From Saprospirales bacterium (GTDB lineage: Bacteria > Bacteroidota > Bacteroidia > Chitinophagales > Saprospiraceae): DNA of 64,000 nucleotides. The notes under the pieces were generated by a model. That model was not told where the DNA came from. It saw only the letters and a list, made by a program, of their open reading frames with translations, and did no database searches. Below, piece by piece: positions 8,661 through 17,140 of the stretch (the first letter of the stretch is position 1; each line of letters starts with the position of its first letter). The stretch spans positions 248,001 to 312,000 of the forward strand of contig JADJTT010000001.1 in NCBI GenBank assembly GCA_016711045.1, given 5' to 3'. A program made the position numbers and the translations under genes.

Positions 8661-9340
8661 CAGCCCCACTGTCTTTTTATGAAACTCCGGTTGATGGTAT
8701 ATACCGAAAGTAAGATCAGGAACGTAAATGTGACGAGTACCGCGGCATACTGATGGGCCACGGCATAGTTCAATCCTTCTACTTCGTCATAAATAGCGAT
8801 GGAAGCGACTCGCGTCTCGCCCGGTATATTGCCGCCGATCATCAGGATGACGCCAAACTCGCCCACCGTATGGGCAAAGGACAACACCATACCCGTCAGC
8901 AAGGCGGGTTTGATGTTGGGTAATAAGACCCGAAATAAAGTAGTTCTCCTCGATTTGCCCAAGGTATAGGAAGCTTCCGCCAAATGAGGCGACAGATTTT
9001 CAAACCCCGCCTGAATGGGCTGCACCATGAACGGGAGACTGTAGATGATCGACCCTACCACCAGTCCAGGGAAGGTGAAGACAAGCCGAATGTCGAAGTG
9101 CTCCAATAGCCAATGCCCGAAGGCTTTGTCGGGGCTGAAGGCCATGAGTAAATAAAACCCCAGCACCGTAGGTGGCAATACCAGCGGCATACTGACCAAG
9201 GCTTCCAGCAGCGGCTTGTACCAGGCACGCGTATTGGCCAAGGCGTAGGCCAAAGGAATCCCTAACACCAGGAGGATCAGCATGGTGGTGGAAGCCAGCC
9301 GGAAGGTCAGCCACAGAGTTTCTAAAAACGCTTCATTCAT
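8660..9340 (-). CDS. modB: Molybdate ABC transporter permease
   Basis: 226 residues with five to six hydrophobic spans. The permease EAA loop is present as AEASYTLGKSRRTTLFRVLLPNIKPALLTG, and the segment SMPLVLPPTVLGFYLL is typical of ModB. It forms the membrane channel for molybdate between the ModA lipoprotein and the ModC ATPase. It overlaps modA by eight bases upstream and modC by one base downstream, so the three genes are a single operon. Confidence 0.95.
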   Translation of the reverse strand: MNEAFLETLWLTFRLASTTMLILLVLGIPLAYALANTRAWYKPLLEALVSMPLVLPPTVLGFYLLMAFSPDKAFGHWLLEHFDIRLVFTFPGLVVGSIIYSLPFMVQPIQAGFENLSPHLAEASYTLGKSRRTTLFRVLLPNIKPALLTGMVLSFAHTVGEFGVILMIGGNIPGETRVASIAIYDEVEGLNYAVAHQYAAVLVTFTFLILLSVYTINRSFIKRQWG

Positions 9341-10118
9341 GCTTTTCTATCTCATACCCAAATTTCTCAAAAATAGCTTCCCCCTGGGGAGAAAACAGAA
9401 AATCAAAAAAACGGCGACTTGCTTCCGGATGGGTCGAGTGGCCGTGTGTGGTGATCACCACCCCTTGAGCGATGGGGTCATACGCCCTTTTATCAAGCTC
9501 TACCCACTTCCCCTTCCCTTCCAGCTCCGCAGAAAGTACGACCGATTTGGCAGTAAACCCAATTTCGCAAACACCTGACAGGATATACTGGTTGGCTTGT
9601 GCAATGCTTTCTCCATAAACCAGCTTCGATTCAACAGCCCCCAAAAGGTCGTAATATTCGAGGACGCGCATGGCCTGAACCCCATACGGCGCCGTTTGCG
9701 GGTTCGGGATCCCGATCTTTTGAATGGACGGATCGGACAGTACAGCCGGCCCCTGGGAAATATCTAAGTCCTTCATGGTCCAGAGCACCAGGATGCCGTA
9801 GGCATAGGTGCTGGGTTCTGCGATCGCCTTTCCCTCCCGGTACAAATATTCCGGGTATTTCCGGTCTGCGGAGATGAATACATCATACGGCGCCCCTTGC
9901 CCGATCTGTGCTGCCAATTTTCCGGAAGAGCTGAGCACGGTTTCTACCGAAATGCCCGTTTCCCGCTCAAATTGGGCCTTCAACTCTTTCATCGCAAACT
10001 GTACATTAGCGGCAACGGCAAGGGTTAGGGTTTCTGAACTGGCAGGCTTACCTTTAGGCTGGCATCCCAAACCAAAAAGAATCAAAAAAAGTAACCCAAT
10101 CAGTGGAAACTTACCCAT
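9333..10118 (-). CDS. modA: Molybdate-binding lipoprotein
   Basis: 261 residues. A lipoprotein signal (FLILFGLGC, Cys19 as the acylated residue) precedes a periplasmic-binding fold. Typical ModA signatures are LTLAVAANVQFAMKEL at the N-terminus of the mature protein, VLSSSGKLAAQI with the oxyanion-binding serines, DVFISADRKYPE, and VCEIGFTAKSVV near residue 190. It captures molybdate or tungstate in the periplasm and delivers it to ModB. First gene of modABC. No clear ModE operator is visible; the upstream region instead carries the inverted repeats at 10141-10269. Confidence 0.95.
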   Translation of the reverse strand: MGKFPLIGLLFLILFGLGCQPKGKPASSETLTLAVAANVQFAMKELKAQFERETGISVETVLSSSGKLAAQIGQGAPYDVFISADRKYPEYLYREGKAIAEPSTYAYGILVLWTMKDLDISQGPAVLSDPSIQKIGIPNPQTAPYGVQAMRVLEYYDLLGAVESKLVYGESIAQANQYILSGVCEIGFTAKSVVLSAELEGKGKWVELDKRAYDPIAQGVVITTHGHSTHPEASRRFFDFLFSPQGEAIFEKFGYEIEKHE

Positions 10119-10140
10119 AATTGTGTTTTAAATAAAAACT

Positions 10141-10269
10141 GATGTTAGGCACTAATGATAACTTTCAATAGATACAAGGGATTAAGTGGGATTGAAAGGG
10201 ATTATTCAGACAGACAATCCCTCTTAATCCCATTAAATCCCAAGAAATTTTGCCTCGCTGCATAACATC
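10141..10269. repeat. Nested inverted repeats upstream of modA and the pyruvate kinase gene
   Basis: An outer pair (GATGTTAGGC at 10141-10150 with GCATAACATC at 10260-10269, one mismatch) encloses an inner imperfect pair, 10178-10203 with 10216-10241, each built from three GGGATT-like units. It fills most of the space between the divergent modA and pyruvate kinase genes. Confidence 0.75.
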
Positions 10270-10295
10270 AGAAAAAAGCAAAAAAATTTCTTTCC

Positions 10296-11864
10296 ATGAG
10301 TGAATCAATTGATATCCGGACCCTCCTCAACCGATTGAAGACCATACGGGATGCCCTGTTTGAAGCCGAGCGGAAATATAGCCCACTCATCCAGCAGGTG
10401 CAACCTCACTACGTGGAAAGTGCCCGCAATTTAGTGCATTATCTGGCCTTGCGCACGTTTGACCTGCGCGATATTCAGTGGCAACTGTCTTCCCTTGGAC
10501 TTTCTTCGATCGGCCACTCCGAGCGCTATACCTTAATCAATCTCCAAAATATACTCTTTCTGCTCCAAATGCTCGACGGGAAAGAAAAAGAGGAAATCCA
10601 AACCGAGGGGACCGCGCTTTCCCTCGATCACCCCAAAAGCAAAAAACGCCTGGACCAGCATACGGTACAACTGTTCGGCCCTGAACGCTTTTCCGGGCAT
10701 ACCAGGGTGATGGTCACCCTTCCCTCTGAGGCTGTCGATGACTATGAATTGATCCTGAACCTCGTCCAAACCGGCATGTCGGTGGCCCGCATCAATTGCG
10801 CCCATGACGGCCCTGAGGCCTGGCGTCAAATGATTGCCCACCTCGAGCGCGCTAAACAGGAAACCGGCACTTCCTGTTTGTTGTATATGGATTTGGAAGG
10901 TCCCAAACTCCGCACCGGAGCGCTGCCTGCACGTATCTCCAAAAAAGGAAACGAAAAACGGGGGTATATCCTGCTCCGAAAAGGAGATACCCTGCACCTG
11001 ACGAGCGATGCAACAATTGGCGCCCCGCCGGAATTTCATCCTACGGGCCAATTACTCATCCCTGGAAAAATACCGGTCTCGCTTCCCGGTATTTTCGACG
11101 ATATACAGCCCGGCGATCCGATCTGGTTCGATGATGGAAAAATAGGCGGAATCATCGAAAATGGTTCTCCCGAACGCCTCGAAGTACGCATCACCAGCGC
11201 CAGTGATGAAGGCAGCAGGCTCTATGCGGAAAAAGGGATCAACCTCCCCGCCACCCACCTCAGTCTCCCGGCTCTTTCGGACGAGGATATTCAAAACCTC
11301 GAACTCATAGCCCGGCACGCGGACATGGTCGGCTATTCCTTTGTGCGCCGTCCCGATGATGTGACGCAACTTCAGGGAGAATTGAAGCGATTGGGGAGGG
11401 AAGACATCGGCATCATTTTAAAAATAGAAACCCAGGAAACGTTTGAAAACCTCCCCATTCTCCTGCTCACTGCGATGAAAAGTCCCAAGGTCGGCGCCAT
11501 GATCGCCCGGGGTGATCTGGCGGTGGAATTGGGCTTCCTGCGCATCGCCGAAGTACAGGAACAGATATTATGGCTGTGCGAAGCCGCCCACATACCCACG
11601 ATCTGGGCTACCCAAATCCTGGAAAATCTCGTCAAAACCGGCCTGGCTACGCGGGCGGAAATCTCCGATGCGGTACTCTCGGTTCGGGCAGAATGCGCCA
11701 TGCTCAACAAAGGTCCGCACATCCTGGAAGCGGTAAAGATGCTGGTAGAGATCGACCAACGAATGGCCCTCCACCAATTGAAAAAACAAAGCGCACTAAG
11801 ACCGCTCAATGTGGCGAAGTTATTCTTCTCCCCCCTGATGGATCTGCATGACCCGATCAATTAG
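10296..11864 (+). CDS. Atypical pyruvate kinase, catalytic domain with N-terminal extension
   Basis: 522 residues. The first 130 or so are helical and not part of the classical enzyme. The kinase region starts at TRVMVTLPSEA and carries LVQTGMSVARINCAHDGPEA, YMDLEGPKLRTG, a B domain, FVRRPDDV, the catalytic lysine in ILKIET (Lys376), ARGDLAVELGF and WATQILENLVKTGLATRAEI. The usual C-terminal allosteric domain is absent: the protein ends about 60 residues after the ATRAE motif. Lys in GPKLRTG replaces the Glu found in potassium-dependent enzymes (established for pyruvate kinases as a marker of potassium independence). The usual NFSH motif is NCAH. It probably makes ATP and pyruvate from phosphoenolpyruvate, but could be a diverged paralogue. 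The 3' end overlaps the convergent M20 peptidase gene by 45 bases. Confidence 0.85.
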   Translation: MSESIDIRTLLNRLKTIRDALFEAERKYSPLIQQVQPHYVESARNLVHYLALRTFDLRDIQWQLSSLGLSSIGHSERYTLINLQNILFLLQMLDGKEKEEIQTEGTALSLDHPKSKKRLDQHTVQLFGPERFSGHTRVMVTLPSEAVDDYELILNLVQTGMSVARINCAHDGPEAWRQMIAHLERAKQETGTSCLLYMDLEGPKLRTGALPARISKKGNEKRGYILLRKGDTLHLTSDATIGAPPEFHPTGQLLIPGKIPVSLPGIFDDIQPGDPIWFDDGKIGGIIENGSPERLEVRITSASDEGSRLYAEKGINLPATHLSLPALSDEDIQNLELIARHADMVGYSFVRRPDDVTQLQGELKRLGREDIGIILKIETQETFENLPILLLTAMKSPKVGAMIARGDLAVELGFLRIAEVQEQILWLCEAAHIPTIWATQILENLVKTGLATRAEISDAVLSVRAECAMLNKGPHILEAVKMLVEIDQRMALHQLKKQSALRPLNVAKLFFSPLMDLHDPIN

Positions 11865-13265
11865 ATCGGTATAGACGTCAATGCCCTCCAGTAAGGCCTG
11901 CACCGGGATGTGTTCATCTGCCCCATGCACGCCTTCCAGGATTGCGCGGGATAACTTCACGGGAATAGCCGAATAGCAAGGAACCCCTGCCGCCCGAAAC
12001 CAGCCGTCGTCCGTAAAATTGGGCAGCAGCACCGGAATGACCTCTGCCTCCGGGTAATAGCTGGAAATAGAGGCATGCATGGCCTCGTAGAACGGACTTT
12101 CCTGCGGAGATGGTTGCCCTTCAGGCATCTCTAAAACTAATTCTACCTCCACGACATCGGATCGCAAACGCTTCTTGAGCCGTTTCAAAAACTGCGCCTG
12201 ATCGGATTCAGGCAGGAGGCGGCAATCCAGATAGGCTGTGCACTCCTGTGGAATACTGTTGATAGAGTGCCCTCCTGCATACATGCCGGTCAGGGTGATA
12301 TTATCGGTAAAAAGAGCGGATAACGCAGGTTCTTTTCGCAACGCAGGCACCAGCAAAGGTTTTGTCAGACGGGGATGCCGGAGAAAAAAGCCTGCCACCC
12401 CTCCTTCCATACGTCCCAGGTCCTTCAGCATTTGACGATTTATCCGGTTAAACTGCATCCTGGGCTTCCAGGTCACCAGGCGATTCACCGCCTGGATCAT
12501 TTCTTTATTGGAATACTGCAAGGGCGTCACCGAACCATGCGCCAGGCTGGGCACTTCGGCATGCAGTTTTATCCAACAAGCTCGTTTATGAGCCAGGGCA
12601 ATAGCAAAAAGCAACTGCTCCGGTTGGGACGGCACGATCCCTTCCAGACTGGGTGGCCCTTCCCCAAAAACTACTGCCACTTGCAGTGTATCCAAAAAGT
12701 GCTCAACCACATACCGGGTGCCGCCGGCACATTGGGTTTCCTCACAGGATACAGCCAATAAAGACACATTATATGGCAATTCTTCTGTTCTGGCACGAGC
12801 CACAAATGAGGCGATTGCAAACAACTGCATGATGGCCACCCCTTTGTTATCAAAAGCCCCCCTCCCCCAAATCTGCTCTTCGTCAATTACGCCCCCGAAG
12901 GGTGCATGCGCCCAATGCGATTCAAGCGTATCTGCGTCTACGACATCAATATGGTTGAGAAAAACGACATTGGGCTTTTGAATATGCAGCGGATATAGCG
13001 AAGCCACAAAATTGATCTGCCCGTTTTCGGCGCCCAGTTGAGTGATATGGAGTCCTTTTTCCGCACACAGCCCGGCAAAAAAACGGCCTGCTTCCAGTTC
13101 TGCTCCACTCAGGGAAGGGTAACCCACATATTGGGAAAGGGCTTGTAATGCTTCCTCCTGTATAGGAGAATAATGCTGTGCATGAAGAAATTGGTTGTCT
13201 GGCAGGAAAAACAACCGCATTAAAATCGCCAGATGAATGCATGCGGTCTTCGTTTCAATGCGCAT
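11820..13265 (-). CDS. Exported M20 family metallopeptidase
   Basis: 481 residues. A signal-like N-terminus ends at FLHAQ. The M20 metal ligands are all visible: His105 in LNHIDVVD, Asp139 in GAFDNKG, Glu175/Glu176 in SCEETQ, an acidic residue in NFTDDGWFR, and His in GVHGADEHI near residue 457. A dimerisation (lid) domain occupies roughly residues 225-345. The family cleaves dipeptides or N-acylated amino acids with two zinc ions; the substrate cannot be read from the sequence. It probably acts in the periplasm. The start region is shared with the divergent DinB-like gene, and the 3' end overlaps the pyruvate kinase gene. Confidence 0.9.
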   Translation of the reverse strand: MRIETKTACIHLAILMRLFFLPDNQFLHAQHYSPIQEEALQALSQYVGYPSLSGAELEAGRFFAGLCAEKGLHITQLGAENGQINFVASLYPLHIQKPNVVFLNHIDVVDADTLESHWAHAPFGGVIDEEQIWGRGAFDNKGVAIMQLFAIASFVARARTEELPYNVSLLAVSCEETQCAGGTRYVVEHFLDTLQVAVVFGEGPPSLEGIVPSQPEQLLFAIALAHKRACWIKLHAEVPSLAHGSVTPLQYSNKEMIQAVNRLVTWKPRMQFNRINRQMLKDLGRMEGGVAGFFLRHPRLTKPLLVPALRKEPALSALFTDNITLTGMYAGGHSINSIPQECTAYLDCRLLPESDQAQFLKRLKKRLRSDVVEVELVLEMPEGQPSPQESPFYEAMHASISSYYPEAEVIPVLLPNFTDDGWFRAAGVPCYSAIPVKLSRAILEGVHGADEHIPVQALLEGIDVYTDLIDRVMQIHQGGEE

Positions 13266-13292
13266 CTATTTAGGTTTTTGGTGCGGGAAGGT

Positions 13293-13300
13293 TAATTTTG
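13293..13300 (+). promoter_or_regulatory. Candidate -7 element TAATTTTG for the DinB-like gene
   Basis: It matches TAnnTTTG exactly and lies 27 bases before the ATG at 13328. A good -33 element at the expected spacing is not obvious. Confidence 0.4.
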
Positions 13301-13327
13301 AGTCTGCGGCCAACAAACTTTCCGGTT

Positions 13328-13837
13328 ATGGATCACGCTTCGATAATACACAATCTCTCTGACAATTTGGCATTTTTCAGCCAACTTCTCACCGGTACCT
13401 CTGAAGAAGAGGTGCGTTGGAAACCTGCGCCTGACAAATGGTGCCTGCTGGAAGTGCTTTGCCATTTGGTTGATGAAGAGCGGGAGGACTTTCGTGCCCG
13501 CGTGCGGCATGTGCTCCTCAAGCCGGAAGAGGTAATGCCGCCTATCGACCCACAAAGCTGGGTCCATGAGCGGAAATATATTTCCAGGGATTATTCCGAC
13601 ATGCTGGATATTTTCCTGGAAGAACGGAAATCTTCCGTGGCCTGGCTCCAGTCGCTGGTCAGCCCACCCTGGACCAACACCTACCAGCACCCAACGCTCG
13701 GGCCGTTGTCGGCCGAATTGTTCCTCGCCAACTGGTTGGCGCATGATTACCTGCATATCCGGCAGATACTTGGCTTAAAATATGCATTATTGGGAATTCA
13801 AAGCAAACAAGATCTGAGATACGCAGGCGGATGGTAA
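13328..13837 (+). CDS. DinB-like (DinB_2 superfamily) protein
   Basis: 169 residues from the ATG at 13328 (a TTG at 13298 is also open, but overlaps the probable promoter). A four-helix DinB/YfiT-type fold is indicated by KPAPDKWCLLEVLCHLVDEE and, near the end, LANWLAHDYLHIRQI. The three histidines at these positions are the usual metal site. Members include thiol-dependent transferases and DNA-damage-inducible proteins of unknown activity; no specific substrate can be given. The gene is followed after 13 bases by the DASS transporter gene and probably heads the run of genes up to 17833. Confidence 0.85.
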   Translation: MDHASIIHNLSDNLAFFSQLLTGTSEEEVRWKPAPDKWCLLEVLCHLVDEEREDFRARVRHVLLKPEEVMPPIDPQSWVHERKYISRDYSDMLDIFLEERKSSVAWLQSLVSPPWTNTYQHPTLGPLSAELFLANWLAHDYLHIRQILGLKYALLGIQSKQDLRYAGGW

Positions 13838-13850
13838 CCCCCCAATTCCT

Positions 13851-15284
13851 ATGAAAAAAACACAGGTACTTTCCTGGCTAAAGCCCGGGATCGCCATCTT
13901 AATTCCCTTGTTCATACTGCTTATTCCGGCAGACCGGCTATTGCCCGGCATGAGCGTGATCGAGCACCGGGTGCTGGCCCTCTTTGTGCTGGCCGCGCTG
14001 TTTTGGATACTCGAGCCCATCCCGATCTTTGCTACTTCTGTATTGATCATCGTATTGGAATTGGTAATGGTATCCGACCAGGGGTTCATCCTTTTCCGGA
14101 AATCGTCCGGTGGAGAAGAATGGACGAATCTGCTTAGCTATAAAGAAATCATGGGGACATTTGCCTCCCCGATCATCCTGCTTTTCCTGGGCGGTTTTTT
14201 TCTGGCCATGGCTGCTACCAAATACCGAATGGATCAAAGCCTGGCTGCCGTATTGCTGAAGCCTTTCGGCACGCGGCCCAAGGTGCTCCTGCTGGGATTG
14301 ATGGGCATCACAGCCCTGTTTTCCATGTTCATGAGCAATACGGCTACGACGGCTATGATGCTATCCATTCTGGTGCCCGTGCTGGCCGTGCTCGATGCCG
14401 ACGATCCCGGACGGGTGGCCTTCACGCTGGGCATTCCTTTTGCCGCAAATATCGGCGGTATCGGTACGCCTATCGGCACCCCGCCGAATGCTATTGCGCT
14501 AAAATATATTACAGGCGCTTCGTCGATCAGCTTTGGGAAATGGATGGTTTTTGGCGTGCCGTATGCCCTAATTTTGTTGCTCATCTGCTGGATACTCTTA
14601 CAGTATTTTTTTCCATTTAAAACCAGTTCCGTACCACTCCACCTTAAAGGGCGTTTCCTTCGCACCTCCAAAGCCTATATCGTCTATGTCACGTTCGTGC
14701 TTACCCTGTTTTTATGGCTGACCGACTTCTGGCACGGCATGAACGCATATGTCGTGGCCATGATCCCTGTAGCCGTCTTTCTCAGTGCAGGCATCATCAG
14801 CCGGGAAGACCTCAAGTCGATCAGCTGGGATGTGTTGTGGCTGGTAGCGGGGGGTATTGCCCTCGGGTTAGCCCTGGAAAAAAGTGGCCTGGTAACCCGC
14901 ATGGTGGGCGAAATACCTTTTGCCGGCCAGGCTGCGTTCCTCGTCCTGTTCCTGGCGGCGTTCATCGGGTTGCTCATGGCCAATTTCATGTCGCATACCG
15001 GCACGGCCAACCTGCTATTGCCCATTGTGGCTGCACTCGGAACTGCCGGGTTGGACCTCGGTCCGGTTGGAGGCGTCACCGGTCTTATCTTAGGCGTCAC
15101 GTTCTCTATCTCTGTGGGCATGTCGCTGCCTATCAGTTCTCCGCCCAACGCGCTGGCTCATGCGGCAGGCGGCATAGAGACCCGCCACATGGCCAAAGCA
15201 GGCGTATTGGTCGGGATCATTGGGCTCATTGGCGCCATGTTGTTGGTGCTGCTTTTGAAAAGTTTTAATTTTTTCCAGCCATGA
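13851..15284 (+). CDS. DASS (SLC13) family sodium/anion symporter
   Basis: 477 residues with about eleven hydrophobic spans. Two hairpin motifs place it in the divalent anion:sodium symporter family: GGIGTPIGTPPNAIALKYI near residue 200 and SVGMSLPISSPPNALAHAAG near residue 425; the first normally carries SNT/SNP-type sodium-site residues. An SNTATTAMMLSILVP segment lies near residue 163. Family substrates are C4-dicarboxylates, citrate, sulfate or phosphate. Which one is used here cannot be told from sequence, although coupling to a kinase and regulator downstream suggests that uptake is sensed. It shares an ATGA overlap with the histidine kinase gene. Confidence 0.92.
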   Translation: MKKTQVLSWLKPGIAILIPLFILLIPADRLLPGMSVIEHRVLALFVLAALFWILEPIPIFATSVLIIVLELVMVSDQGFILFRKSSGGEEWTNLLSYKEIMGTFASPIILLFLGGFFLAMAATKYRMDQSLAAVLLKPFGTRPKVLLLGLMGITALFSMFMSNTATTAMMLSILVPVLAVLDADDPGRVAFTLGIPFAANIGGIGTPIGTPPNAIALKYITGASSISFGKWMVFGVPYALILLLICWILLQYFFPFKTSSVPLHLKGRFLRTSKAYIVYVTFVLTLFLWLTDFWHGMNAYVVAMIPVAVFLSAGIISREDLKSISWDVLWLVAGGIALGLALEKSGLVTRMVGEIPFAGQAAFLVLFLAAFIGLLMANFMSHTGTANLLLPIVAALGTAGLDLGPVGGVTGLILGVTFSISVGMSLPISSPPNALAHAAGGIETRHMAKAGVLVGIIGLIGAMLLVLLLKSFNFFQP

Positions 15285-16633
15285 AAGACCGGGAAATTAT
15301 CAAAAAGGAAAATCTGGAATGGCTAAAGCAGACCTACTTCTCTGATCCGGCCCGCCACCTCCATCTCCAGAAAGGAGACATCCTGTTGCGGGAAGAGGAG
15401 GAAAACGACCGCCTCTATTTCGTGTTGGAGGGCGCGTTGGTGGGCTTTCTGGGCTACGAAACCGACCACCCCTTCGAGGCCTTCCGGTCTACTATTGATC
15501 ATTTTGTCGGCGTGTACAGCTTTTTTTCCGAAACTCATAAAAGCTATTCCACCGTGCTGGCGGAGGAACCCACCATCCTGGCTTTTCTCGACCATTCCTA
15601 TAAAGAGCATGATAACAGCGGGTTTGCTGAGCATTTCCTACCCGTTGTCGTGGATGAGATCTACATGAGGCAGCTCCTCACTCAAAAGATGACGATCCGC
15701 AACCAGGAGGCCATGCGCAAGTTGTTTCAATCGGAAAAAATGGCCATGCTGGGACAGCTGGCTGCCGGATTGGCCCACGAGCTGAATAATGCAGTGGGGG
15801 TTATCCAGCGCCAGGCAGAATGGCTGGCCGACTGGACCGCCCGGTTTGTGGGATATTATTGCGATCCGGGCATGGAGCTGTTTTTTCAAAAAGCCTTGCA
15901 GGAAGGTCAGGTCCTTTCTTCCAGTGAAGTGCGCAGGCGGAGAAAAGAAATTGAAGAGGCGTTTGACCTTCCGTCCAACCTTGCCCGACAGGTCGCCGCG
16001 ACCAGCATATCCAACGAAGAAATTGCCCGGTTGGAGGGGGATATCCGCCAAAAACTGCTTCAATATCTTCCCTTCTTCGAAGCAGGGCTGGCACTGCACG
16101 ACATGCTGGCCGCCTCGGGGCATGCCTCTCAGGTCGTCCGGTCTGTAAAAGAATTGGGGGTTTCCAATCACCAGGTCCAGATCCGCGCCAACCTCGCACT
16201 GACAATCCGCGAATCGACCCTGCTTCTGAAAGATATGTTGAAGGGCATCCAGCTAAAACTCGATTTGGAAGAAACCATTGTGCTCCAGACCAACCCCGGT
16301 GAACTGGTACAGGTATGGGTCAATTTGATAAAAAATGCCTGTGAAAGTCTCCGCGCCAGTGCTCAAAAAAATGCAGCTATACAGCTCAGCTCCCGGCGGG
16401 AAGGTCATCGAGCCCGCATTACGATCACCGACAATGGCCCGGGAATACCGGAGGAGCTTCTTCCCCGCATTTTTCAACCCAACGTCACCACCAAGATCGA
16501 AGGATTATCCTTTGGCCTGGGACTTGGCCTTTCCATCGTGCAGCGCATCGTGGAGAATATGGGAGGTAAGATCGAGGTTGAAAGTCAGCCGGGGAAAACA
16601 GTTTTTTCGGTTTCCTTACCCCTTTCCGAATAG
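15281..16633 (+). CDS. Sensor histidine kinase with N-terminal cNMP-binding-like domain
   Basis: 450 residues without membrane spans. Residues 20-125 resemble a cyclic-nucleotide-binding/CAP effector domain (LHLQKGDILLREEEENDRLY, then FVLEGALVGFLGY). The dimerisation box is MAMLGQLAAGLAHELNNAVG with phospho-acceptor His166, followed by a long insertion (residues about 190-270) before the ATPase domain. The N box (VNLIKNACESLRAS), G1 (ITDNGPGIP) and G2 (GLGLGLSIVQRI) are intact. It is probably a soluble kinase that phosphorylates the response regulator encoded 28 bases downstream. Its start overlaps the stop of the transporter gene, so transporter and kinase are made together. Whether the N-terminal domain binds a cyclic nucleotide is not shown. 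Confidence 0.9.
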   Translation: MKDREIIKKENLEWLKQTYFSDPARHLHLQKGDILLREEEENDRLYFVLEGALVGFLGYETDHPFEAFRSTIDHFVGVYSFFSETHKSYSTVLAEEPTILAFLDHSYKEHDNSGFAEHFLPVVVDEIYMRQLLTQKMTIRNQEAMRKLFQSEKMAMLGQLAAGLAHELNNAVGVIQRQAEWLADWTARFVGYYCDPGMELFFQKALQEGQVLSSSEVRRRRKEIEEAFDLPSNLARQVAATSISNEEIARLEGDIRQKLLQYLPFFEAGLALHDMLAASGHASQVVRSVKELGVSNHQVQIRANLALTIRESTLLLKDMLKGIQLKLDLEETIVLQTNPGELVQVWVNLIKNACESLRASAQKNAAIQLSSRREGHRARITITDNGPGIPEELLPRIFQPNVTTKIEGLSFGLGLGLSIVQRIVENMGGKIEVESQPGKTVFSVSLPLSE

Positions 16634-16661
16634 ATAAAATTTTTAAATAAAAACCTTCCCC

Positions 16662-17138
16662 ATGGAAAAGATCTATATCCTGTGTGTCGAAGATCAGCGC
16701 GAAGTGCTCAATGCCATTTTGCAGGATCTGGCGCCCCTCGAACCCGCCTTTTTCCTGGAAGGCTGTGAATCGGCGCCCGAAGCCGAAGAGCTTATCGAAG
16801 AAATAGATGCCCGGGGCGATTTTATTGGAATGCTCGTCTGCGACCACGTCATGCCCGAAAAAAGCGGGGTCGATTTTCTGATCGAAGTAAACCGCGACCA
16901 GCGATTCAAAAACACCAGAAAGCTTTTGCTCACCGGCCTGGCTACTCACCAGGATACCATTAATGCCATTAATAATGCCGACATTGATCGCTACATTGAA
17001 AAACCCTGGAACGCGGAGCTACTCGTCCGTCTGGTGAAACAACTCCTGACTGGCTATATCCTCGACCAGGGATTGCCGTACGAAAAATATTTGCCTTACC
17101 TCGATACGCAAATCCTGTTCGAGCGAATCCGAAAATAA
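16662..17138 (+). CDS. Single-domain response regulator
   Basis: 158 residues: a receiver domain and a 35-residue tail. Visible are the acidic pair in CVEDQREV, the phospho-acceptor Asp in LVCDHVMPEKSGVDFL, the Thr in LLLTGLA and the Lys-Pro in YIEKPWNAE. The YIEKPW form and the downstream helical tail are common in regulators of the hybrid or PAS/HD-linked type, but no output domain is present. It presumably receives phosphate from the kinase upstream and acts through protein contacts, perhaps with the DUF5995 product encoded two bases further on. Confidence 0.92.
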   Translation: MEKIYILCVEDQREVLNAILQDLAPLEPAFFLEGCESAPEAEELIEEIDARGDFIGMLVCDHVMPEKSGVDFLIEVNRDQRFKNTRKLLLTGLATHQDTINAINNADIDRYIEKPWNAELLVRLVKQLLTGYILDQGLPYEKYLPYLDTQILFERIRK

Positions 17139-17140
17139 GC

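Noticed and set aside
15281..17138. A cyclase partner for the Pycsar-like protein
   Set aside because: The kinase only has a cNMP-binding-like domain and lies 35 kb away; no nucleotide cyclase domain was seen anywhere in the window.
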